DNA from: SHZL01 sp031362985
GTDB lineage: Bacteria > Pseudomonadota > Gammaproteobacteria > Xanthomonadales > SZUA-36
NCBI GenBank assembly: GCA_031362985.1
Contig: JANLTO010000028.1
Coordinates: forward strand, 1-18,351
DNA: 18,351 nt
Reading direction: 5' to 3'
Shown here: positions 13,272-18,351 of the stretch, in pieces
How the letters are laid out: the number at the start of each line of letters is the position of its first letter
How positions within the stretch are numbered: the first letter of the stretch is position 1
Position numbers and translations under genes: made by a program
Notes under the pieces: model-generated
The model's database searches: none
What the model was told of the DNA's origin: nothing
Seen by the model: the letters and a program-made list of their open reading frames with translations, nothing else

Positions 13272-15734
13272 ATGGTTCCCATATTACAAAAAGAAGATCT
13301 CAAAAGGTGCGTTCTTGAGCGTCTGGTCTATTCCGTTGGCAAAGACGTGGGGCATGCCGTGCCCAGGGACTGGTGCGTTGCCCTGATCCTCGCTGTTCGT
13401 GACCGGGTGGTAGACAGCTGGATGGATACAACCCGGCGTATTTACCAGAAAAAACAAAAGCGTGTGTATTACCTGTCGATGGAGTTTCTGATTGGCCGCC
13501 TGCTCGGCGACACTCTATCCAACCTGGGACTCACTGAGGTATGCAAAGAGGCCATGGCCGACCTGGGCGTGGACCTCGACAAGATCATGCTCGAGGAGCC
13601 CGATGCGGCGCTTGGTAACGGCGGCCTCGGGCGGTTGGCGGCCTGTTACCTGGATTCCATGTCTACGCTGGGTATTGCAGGTTTCGGTTATGGCATACGT
13701 TATCAACACGGCCTGTTCAGGCAGCGCCTGGCCGATGGCTGGCAGATTGAAGAAGCTGAGGACTGGCTGACTCAGGGCGGGAATCCATGGGAGTTCGAAC
13801 GGTCGGAGGCCCATTACACGATTTCATTTGGTGGCGCCGCTGCTGCGCCGGATGACGTTTACGGGGCCTGGCAGCCTGCCGAGCAGGTGATGGCCTGCGC
13901 CAATGACATGCCGATTGCCGGCTGGGGGGCGCAACACGTCAACACGCTAAGGTTGTGGTCTGCCAAACCCGCGAGGACCTTTGACTTGTCGCGATTCAAT
14001 CGGGGGGAATACCTGCAGGCTGCGCAGCACCAGGTGCTGGCGGAAACACTGACCCGCGTGCTGTACCCGGATGACTCCACGGATCATGGCCAGGAACTGC
14101 GGCTCAAGCAGGAATACTTTTTCACCTCCGCGTCCATGCAGGACCTGCTCCATCGTTTCCTGCTGGACCACGAAGACCTGCATGACTTGCCGTCGGCAGT
14201 GGCTATCCAGCTCAACGATACGCACCCGGCCATCATGGTGGCGGAGTTTGTCCGGTTGCTGGTGGATGAACACGGCACGGAATTCGGGGAGGCGTTTGAT
14301 TTGGCGCGACGCTGTATTTCCTACACCAACCACACCCTCCTGCCCGAGGCGCTGGAGCGCTGGTCCCTGCAATTGTTCAATCGCGTGTTGCCGCGGCACG
14401 TCCAGATCATTCGCCAAATTGATGACTGCGTGGCTAAGGAGGTAGGCGTGGCCAATGAAACCGCGCAGACGGGCCTTGATGCGCAATCGCTGCAGGTTAT
14501 TGCCGGGACGGTTGATCAGGGTGGGGTCGTGCGCATGGGCAACCTTGCATTTGTCGGCAGCCATCGTGTCAATGGAGTATCCGCCCTGCATACCAGCCTG
14601 ATGCAGCAGACGGTGTTTGGCAACCTGCACCGCTTGTATCCGCAGCGCATCGTCAACATCACCAACGGGGTAACGCCGCGACGCTGGTTGCACCGTTGCA
14701 ACGAGGCGCTGTCCGGACTGATTACCGGCGCCATCGGGGACAGCTGGGTGGGTGACTTGCAGCACATCGCAGGCATCGCACCGCTGGCTGAAGATGCAGC
14801 ATTCCGTGAAGAATTCATGGCTGCCAAGCAAGTCAACAAGAACAGGCTGGCACAGCAGGTCCTGCAAACGACTGGCATGCACATTGACCCGCAAGCCCTG
14901 TTCGACGTGCAGATCAAGCGCATTCACGAGTACAAGCGCCAGTTGCTCAATGCTTTGCAGGTAGTGGCACGCTACCGGGCCATACTGGCTAATCCGCATG
15001 CAGACTGGCAACCGGTGGTGAAAGTGTTTGGCGGCAAAGCGGCTCCCAGCTATGTAATGGCCAAGCTGATCGTGAAGCTGGTCAACGATATCGCACAACG
15101 GGTGAACAATGACCCGGTAGTCGGTGATCGCCTGAAAGTTGTCTACCTACCCAATTACAATGTCTCGCTGGCAGAAATCATTATTCCGGCTGCAGACCTG
15201 TCGGAACAGATATCCACCGCGGGCATGGAAGCATCCGGTACCGGCAACATGAAGCTGGCCCTGAACGGCGCCATCACGCTGGGCACACTCGACGGGGCCA
15301 ACATAGAAATCCGTGAACGGGTCGGCGCCGATAACATGTTCATTTTCGGCCTGACGGCAGAGCAAGTCATGCAAAAGCGCAACAACGGGTACAGCGGCGC
15401 GCAGGCAATCGAAAGCACACCGGAACTGGCGGGCGTCCTTGCGGAGATTCGTTCGGGGGCCTGGTCGGGCGGTGACGCAGACCGGTTCAAAACGCTGGTG
15501 GAGAATCTCCATCACCACGACTACTTCATGGTCTGCGCCGATTTTGCGTCCTATTGCATGGCCCAGGACCTGGCGCTTACTGCCTATGGTGCGCCGCAGT
15601 CATGGTCGCGCTCGGCAGTGCTCAATACCGCCGGCGTTGGCTGGTTCTCGTCGGATCGCGCGGTGCGCGACTATGACAGGGAAGTCTGGCATTCCATAGG
15701 TTTTCCAGCAGCCCGAAGGTTTACTCCATCGTAA
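13272..15734 (+). CDS. glgP: Glycogen/alpha-glucan phosphorylase
   Basis: An 820-residue protein of normal length (E. coli GlgP about 815). It releases glucose-1-phosphate from the non-reducing ends of glycogen or maltodextrin using PLP in the cytoplasm. Motifs include RVYYLSMEFLIGR, ALGNGGLGRLAACYLDS and GYGIRYQHG at the N-terminus, QLNDTHPA in the middle, KRIHEYKRQLLN, and the PLP site EASGTGNMKLALNGA with Lys661. No other glycogen genes are in the window, so it stands alone here. No good ribosome binding site precedes the ATG. The last residues (GFPAARRFTPS) do not look like a typical family C-terminus, and the 3' end overlaps a toxin remnant on the other strand, so the tail may have been altered by insertion. 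Confidence 0.95.
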   Translation: MVPILQKEDLKRCVLERLVYSVGKDVGHAVPRDWCVALILAVRDRVVDSWMDTTRRIYQKKQKRVYYLSMEFLIGRLLGDTLSNLGLTEVCKEAMADLGVDLDKIMLEEPDAALGNGGLGRLAACYLDSMSTLGIAGFGYGIRYQHGLFRQRLADGWQIEEAEDWLTQGGNPWEFERSEAHYTISFGGAAAAPDDVYGAWQPAEQVMACANDMPIAGWGAQHVNTLRLWSAKPARTFDLSRFNRGEYLQAAQHQVLAETLTRVLYPDDSTDHGQELRLKQEYFFTSASMQDLLHRFLLDHEDLHDLPSAVAIQLNDTHPAIMVAEFVRLLVDEHGTEFGEAFDLARRCISYTNHTLLPEALERWSLQLFNRVLPRHVQIIRQIDDCVAKEVGVANETAQTGLDAQSLQVIAGTVDQGGVVRMGNLAFVGSHRVNGVSALHTSLMQQTVFGNLHRLYPQRIVNITNGVTPRRWLHRCNEALSGLITGAIGDSWVGDLQHIAGIAPLAEDAAFREEFMAAKQVNKNRLAQQVLQTTGMHIDPQALFDVQIKRIHEYKRQLLNALQVVARYRAILANPHADWQPVVKVFGGKAAPSYVMAKLIVKLVNDIAQRVNNDPVVGDRLKVVYLPNYNVSLAEIIIPAADLSEQISTAGMEASGTGNMKLALNGAITLGTLDGANIEIRERVGADNMFIFGLTAEQVMQKRNNGYSGAQAIESTPELAGVLAEIRSGAWSGGDADRFKTLVENLHHHDYFMVCADFASYCMAQDLALTAYGAPQSWSRSAVLNTAGVGWFSSDRAVRDYDREVWHSIGFPAARRFTPS

Positions 15735-15852
15735 CGGTGTAATCAAACTTCGAATCAACATCCATACTTTTATGAAGAATGCGAACAATCTCAATCTTGC
15801 AAACAGATCCTGCTCTATAAAAAAGGGTCCTCGTGAAAACGTGTGGGTAGTT
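15721..15852 (-). pseudogene. ParE/RelE-family toxin, C-terminal remnant
   Basis: The minus strand between the TAA at 15721-15723 and an upstream in-frame stop at 15853-15855 reads 'TLFYRAGSVCKIEIVRILH' then KSMDVDSKF. This is the typical C-terminal strand and tail of ParE/RelE-type toxins (…YR…IEIVRILH…MD). No start codon or N-terminal half is present. The frame runs past the expected toxin end into the last 14 bases of glgP. It is non-functional as a toxin as far as can be seen. Its normal antitoxin is not adjacent; a truncated BrnA-like gene of a different family is. Confidence 0.6.
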
Positions 15853-15862
15853 TTATCGGTTT

Positions 15863-16048
15863 TCACAGTTCCGGCAGCTTTGGGTTTGCCACGCGGGGCC
15901 GCCCACCTTTATTCGCCTTACCCCGGGCGAGCATCTGGTCTGTCAATTGCGGAAGATCTTCGTATTCTTCCGGCTGAATCACGTGCGCTGCTACTCGGGT
16001 GAGGTCAGAGCCCAAGGAGTGGCGCGATACGCGCTTTCTCGCGGACAT
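15863..16048 (-). pseudogene. BrnA-like antitoxin, truncated after N-terminal half
   Basis: The 61-residue frame starts with a good ribosome binding site (GAGGAAA) and reads MSARKRVSRHSLGSDLTRV, then HVIQPEEYEDLPQLTD and GGRPRVANPK. This N-terminal pattern is the one I know from BrnA-type antitoxins, which continue into a ribbon-helix-helix segment (…LRL…W…GWQTRM…). Here it stops after KLPEL, before any such segment, and what follows is the ParE/RelE remnant. BrnA proteins normally bind DNA and neutralise BrnT; without the C-terminal part DNA binding is unlikely. No BrnT gene is visible upstream (16049-16140). Confidence 0.6.
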
Positions 16049-16145
16049 TAGCTTTCCTCACGCTGAAGACTCATGGTCCGCGAGTGGACAACCCGGCTAT
16101 CAATATGCCGGCAGTGCTGACATTGGTCGACAAGGCGCCAGTTAT

Positions 16146-16174
16146 TTGTCCGCTTCAACTCGCCGTGCTAGGAT
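16146..16174 (+). promoter_or_regulatory. Promoter of the vapBC operon
   Basis: TTGTCC (16146-16151) and TAGGAT (16169-16174) are spaced by 17 bases, each 4 of 6 to consensus. A strong AAGGAGGA (16188-16195) follows, seven bases before the vapB ATG. VapBC operons are commonly autoregulated, so an operator is expected to overlap here; none is obvious. Confidence 0.5.
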
Positions 16175-16202
16175 GAATCTACCTGAAAAGGAGGAATCAT
16201 CC

Positions 16203-16451
16203 ATGCCGATTAGTATTAAAGACGCCGAAACCGACAGCAAAATCCGTGACCTGGCCGCATTGACCGGCGAGACTATCACCGTCGCCGTGCGTATTGCCAT
16301 TGAGCAGCGCCTGCGCCGGGAATCTTCCCGTCGCCGTGCGGGTGTGGCGAACCGGCTTTTGAATCTATCCCTCGCCAAAACTGGCAAGAAGCAATTGGCG
16401 GGCGATGCCAACGACGCTATCGGTTACGACGAGTTCGGTCTACCAAAATGA
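16203..16451 (+). CDS. vapB: VapB-type antitoxin (PSK transcription-factor family)
   Basis: An 82-residue protein with the Rv0623/PSK-type pattern: MPISIKDAETDSKIRDLAAL, 'TGETITVAVRIAIEQRL', a basic linker (RRESSRRR) and a flexible acidic C-terminus ending GYDEFGLPK, the part that wraps the toxin. The N-terminal part binds operator DNA as a dimer. It starts at ATG 16203, where a strong Shine-Dalgarno sequence is correctly spaced; the longer in-frame reading from 15999 would run through the promoter. The stop overlaps the vapC start (ATGA at 16448-16451). The module appears complete. Confidence 0.88.
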   Translation: MPISIKDAETDSKIRDLAALTGETITVAVRIAIEQRLRRESSRRRAGVANRLLNLSLAKTGKKQLAGDANDAIGYDEFGLPK

Positions 16452-16846
16452 TTATTGATACTTCCGCCATCATTGCGATTCTGGCGGGCGAGCCTGATGC
16501 CGCACATTTTGCGCAAATGATTGAAAGGGATCCCGCGCCACGCATCGGAGCACCGGCCTTGCTCGAGGCGTCAATGGTATTGACGCGCTGGTTTGGTGAT
16601 GGCGCGGAGGGCGTGTTGGACGCTTTTGTGCGGGAATCGGCTGCAGAAATTGTGGCCTTCGATCTGCCGCAGCTGCGAGCCGCGCAATCGGCCTATCTTC
16701 AGTACGGCAAAGGGCGCCATCCCGCCGGCCTCAATTTCGGCGATTGCATGAGCTATGCCTTGGCGCAAGTCTGTGATGAAGAACTGCTGTTCAAGGGGCA
16801 GGACTTTACTCAAACCGATATCAGGCCGGTCGTCGCCCGCGCGTGA
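16448..16846 (+). CDS. vapC: VapC toxin, PIN-domain ribonuclease
   Basis: A 132-residue PIN-domain protein of usual VapC length. The acidic metal-binding residues are all present: Asp4 (MIIDTSA), Glu40 (ALLEAS), Asp99 (NFGDCMSYALA) and Asp119 (FKGQDF). VapC toxins cleave RNA (in several species initiator tRNA or rRNA) with Mg2+ or Mn2+ when VapB is degraded. The start overlaps the vapB stop, giving coupled translation. Nothing in the sequence suggests inactivation. Confidence 0.9.
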   Translation: MIIDTSAIIAILAGEPDAAHFAQMIERDPAPRIGAPALLEASMVLTRWFGDGAEGVLDAFVRESAAEIVAFDLPQLRAAQSAYLQYGKGRHPAGLNFGDCMSYALAQVCDEELLFKGQDFTQTDIRPVVARA

Positions 16847-16860
16847 ACTTCACTACCGAA

Positions 16861-16974
16861 CACCAGGTCAAGAGATTTTAGATTGAAACCTGCCCGGAGT
16901 GCGGCGGCAAGTTGCGGGTCATCGCCTGTATTGAGGATCCACAGCTGGTGGCGAACACCCTGGGTCATGTCTGA
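16861..16974 (+). pseudogene. IS91-family transposase, C-terminal scrap
   Basis: The frame reads QVKRF, a TAG stop (16879-16881), then 'IETCPECGGKLRVIACIED' and PQLVANTLGHV before TGA. This zinc-ribbon tail resembles the end of IS91-type (Y2) transposases, which typically read …KRVF.IDIETC..CGGK…IASIEDP..I..IL.HL. Only the last 30 or so residues remain, with a stop inside, so it is dead. It marks past mobile-element activity between the two TA modules. No terminal sequence of an element is recognisable. Confidence 0.6.
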
Positions 16975-16995
16975 AGGATTGTGTATTCTGGACAC

Positions 16996-17229
16996 ATGGC
17001 GACGAGCATTCAACAAATCGCTGAGCAGGCGATGAAGCTGTCGGGGGAATCGCGTGCGCAGCTCGCGGATCTCTTGGTGGAGAGCCTTGATGCGGAGGCG
17101 CTCGGGCCGATCGACCAGCGGTGGCTGGCTGAGGCGAAACGCCGACGCGACGAGGTGCGCAAAGGCCGCGTGAAGACGATTCCCGGTGACGAGGTGCTTC
17201 GCAGGGTGCGTAACGCCATCAAGCGATGA
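16996..17229 (+). CDS. Addiction-module antitoxin (Unstab_antitox, TIGR02574-like)
   Basis: A 77-residue protein with the family pattern: IQQIAEQAMKLSGESRAQLA, DLLVESLD, then 'IDQRWLAEAKRRRDEVRKG' and VKTIPGDEVLRRVR. These antitoxins pair with RelE/ParE toxins encoded just downstream. The stop overlaps the start of the deleted toxin (ATGA at 17226-17229). It looks intact, but the partner is not, so it may be an orphan antidote. A TATTCT hexamer at 16984-16989 just before the ATG could be a -10 giving a nearly leaderless message; no -35 supports it. Confidence 0.85.
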   Translation: MATSIQQIAEQAMKLSGESRAQLADLLVESLDAEALGPIDQRWLAEAKRRRDEVRKGRVKTIPGDEVLRRVRNAIKR

Positions 17230-17330
17230 GGCATGAGTTCCACCCGGAAGCGATCGAGCCTGACTACGTGCTTATCGCCGCTGTCATGCATTGCAGTAGC
17301 GAGCCTGGTTACTGGCGGAATCGACTGTAG
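17226..17330 (+). pseudogene. RelE/ParE-family toxin with large in-frame internal deletion
   Basis: A 34-residue reading frame joins a typical toxin N-terminus, MRHEFHPEA, directly to a typical C-terminus, 'PDYVLIAAVMHCSSEPGYW' RNRL-stop. Full-length relatives have about 95 residues, so roughly 60 are missing from the middle while start, stop and frame are preserved. The catalytic core is gone. The ATG overlaps the antitoxin stop in the normal way for such pairs, confirming the gene's identity by position. Confidence 0.75.
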
Positions 17331-17368
17331 GCCGAAAAAGTGGCTGAGCCAATTTGTGTTGCAAACTG

Positions 17369-17536
17369 ATGGTGTGTCGCGGCGAACCGGTGGCGCGCAT
17401 ACTGCCGGTCACGCCACCTGTTGCCGCACGCAAAAAAGCGTTTCGTGCACTCGCCGCATTTCGCGCGAGCCAGCCCATGCAGGACATCCCCAGTGAAGTT
17501 ATTCCCCAGGAAGAACGCGAAGAGCGTTACCGCTAG
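17369..17536 (+). pseudogene. Phd/YefM-type antitoxin, C-terminal remnant
   Basis: The frame reads MVCRGEPVARILPVTPP, AARKKAFRALAAFRASQPM and ends EREERYR. The 'xCRxGxPVAR(I/L)xP' core is the end of the Phd/YefM DNA-binding fold, and the tail is the toxin-binding region of PIN-partnered antitoxins. The N-terminal strand-helix half is missing: an in-frame TGA lies at 17345-17347 and nothing upstream resembles it. No PIN-domain toxin follows. Confidence 0.6.
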
Positions 17537-17581
17537 GAATCAGCCGGCTCGCGATCATCGAGATGCGTTGCGTCCGGGTTC

Positions 17582-17653
17582 GCAACTGCCGACAAAAATC
17601 AGGCCGAAGCTGCCCGATTGCTTGGCCTCACCCTTCACAGCTTTTACGAATAA
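17582..17653 (+). pseudogene. Fis-type helix-turn-helix scrap
   Basis: After the TAG at 17534-17536 the same frame reads on to 'ATADKNQAEAARLLGLTLHS' FYE and a TAA at 17651-17653. This resembles the C-terminal Fis-type DNA-binding helix-turn-helix of sigma54-dependent response regulators (…GNKxxAAxLLGLxxxxLxxRL). No sigma54 ATPase domain is present. It is a short match and could be chance, but the AARLLGL core is characteristic. Confidence 0.4.
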
Positions 17654-17731
17654 TTCAATCCAAATGAACCACGAAGCTACCGCTCCCCTCTTCGACGGAA
17701 ACCAGCCCTGTTAATCTCATAGTTCATATGA

Positions 17732-17995
17732 CTACTGGCGGTCGAATGTTCTGAAGTCGATCGATGAAGCTAAACAAATTGCGTCAACCCAGCCTTTAAT
17801 TCCAAAGGCGGAGAGTTTGGTGCGTGCCCTGCGTCGATCTGTTTGCTCCCCCATTTTCAATTTGAGTAAGTCCCTGATTGGTCCTAGCACGTATTCCGGA
17901 GAGTGGACCGACAATAGGTGCCGCCCATACACCAAACGGATGAGGTCTGGGTACCTGCTTGCTTCAATTTGCGCGTTGGCTTCTTCCAAGTCCAT
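17732..17995 (-). CDS. Hypothetical protein, possibly partial
   Basis: An 87-residue frame without a recognised family. It opens MDLEEANAQIEASRYPDLIR and has a basic middle (KLKMGEQTDRRRARTKL). Codon use looks protein-like, and the frame continues ten codons upstream of the ATG (FLRSVPKYAC) to a TAA. No ribosome binding site precedes the ATG, so this may be the tail of a broken gene in the scar zone. Function unknown. Confidence 0.3.
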   Translation of the reverse strand: MDLEEANAQIEASRYPDLIRLVYGRHLLSVHSPEYVLGPIRDLLKLKMGEQTDRRRARTKLSAFGIKGWVDAICLASSIDFRTFDRQ

Positions 17996-18285
17996 GCAAG
18001 CGTACTTGGGGACTGAACGCAGGAATTACAAGCCGCCCAGCCTGGGGGAACCGGGGGATGGGGTGGGTCAAAAGTCTGTACGTATTTCTCCAATCTCCCC
18101 GCCGAAAACGGACATTTTTTTCACAATATTTGGTTTTTCATCCAAACAGCAAGCCTAATTATGGCAAAGCCACAAGTAAAGTATTTCGCCCATTGGATCA
18201 ATACGTTAGCAATTTTAGAACACGGTAAGGGTACTATCGGTTTACCCAATACTATCAACACATTCTGCGTACGCGAAAGGCAAAC
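17996..18285. other. Gene-poor interval
   Basis: This stretch of nearly 300 bases holds no supportable gene on either strand. It becomes AT-richer after about 18100. A 22-codon frame from ATG 18161 is too short to call. No terminator, repeat or clear promoter was recognised. Confidence 0.4.
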
Positions 18286-18351
18286 ATGAGTTTTGTCCTC
18301 TGTGAAAAGGCAGGTATTGCGATGCCCATGTCAGCGGGCTATGGTGACGGG
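18286..18351 (+). CDS. Possible gene start running off the window
   Basis: ATG 18286 is preceded by GAAAGG at a workable distance and opens 22 codons (MSFVLCEKAGIAMPMSAGYG…) still open at the window edge. Too little is visible to assign a family. The call rests only on the ribosome binding site and the open frame. Confidence 0.35.
   Translation, partial: MSFVLCEKAGIAMPMSAGYGDG

Noticed and set aside
13947..15098. Minus-strand frame of 383 residues
   Set aside because: Antisense to the catalytic part of glgP and without recognisable motifs.
15600..15866. Minus-strand 88-residue frame at the end of glgP
   Set aside because: It is out of frame with the ParE/RelE remnant and shows no family pattern of its own.
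15999..16202. N-terminal extension of vapB
   Set aside because: It would cross the promoter and the strong ribosome binding site that point to ATG 16203; the protein family starts there.
18161..18229. 22-codon frame from ATG 18161
   Set aside because: Too short, no recognised pattern and no convincing ribosome binding site.
15735..18351. Integron cassette array with attC sites
   Set aside because: TA density prompted the idea, but no repeated RYYYAAC/GTTRRRY pairs with palindromic spacers were found and genes lie on both strands.
1..18351. tRNA, rRNA, CRISPR array
   Set aside because: No cloverleaf with a conserved T-loop, no rRNA motif and no regularly spaced repeats were seen while reading both strands.

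Overview
The window looks like a chromosomal segment of an aerobic or facultative gammaproteobacterium. GC is moderately high, spacing is tight, and the gene mix (CuA-type heme-copper oxidase, Sco, bacteriohemerythrin, DUF1566 lipoprotein, DUF255 protein, MscS channel, GlgP) is one I associate with marine or Halieaceae-like lineages. The genus is inference; no rRNA or marker gene is present.

Bases 1-402 (minus) hold the N-terminal two thirds or so of a DUF1566/Lcl-type lipoprotein, cut by the window edge. Bases 403-562 are a divergent control region with a near-consensus FNR/DNR-type box (460-473) centred 41.5 bp upstream of the start point predicted from a -10 hexamer at 496-501.

Bases 563-6336 (plus) are a respiratory gene cluster: a small one-helix protein, a CuA subunit II, a divergent heme-copper oxidase (HCO) subunit I, a hairpin terminator, a Sco copper chaperone, an unusual fusion (cytochrome b + 2[4Fe-4S] ferredoxin + MvhD-like [2Fe-2S] domain + C-terminal domain) and a bacteriohemerythrin. 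Subunit I keeps every heme and CuB histidine but has Gln where oxygen reductases carry the cross-linked Tyr. With the FNR/DNR-type box and the hemerythrin, this suggests NO reduction or NO/O2 defence rather than ordinary O2 respiration. Converging on this block from the minus strand (6364-7957) are a small two-helix membrane protein and a second, stand-alone HCO-like protein whose CuB His-His pair is replaced by Tyr-Glu.

Bases 8062-15734 are housekeeping or metabolic: a fold-type III PLP decarboxylase overlapping a DUF255 thioredoxin-domain protein (plus), a large MscS-family channel (minus) and glycogen/alpha-glucan phosphorylase (plus).

Bases 15721-17653 are an accessory scar zone packed with toxin-antitoxin (TA) pieces: a ParE/RelE C-terminal remnant and a truncated BrnA-like antitoxin (minus), an intact VapBC pair, an IS91-type transposase tail, an intact Unstab_antitox-family antitoxin next to a toxin with a large in-frame internal deletion, a Phd/YefM C-terminal remnant and a Fis-type helix-turn-helix scrap. 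From 17654 to the end there is only one weak minus-strand ORF and the possible start of a gene that leaves the window. No tRNA, rRNA or CRISPR array was seen.
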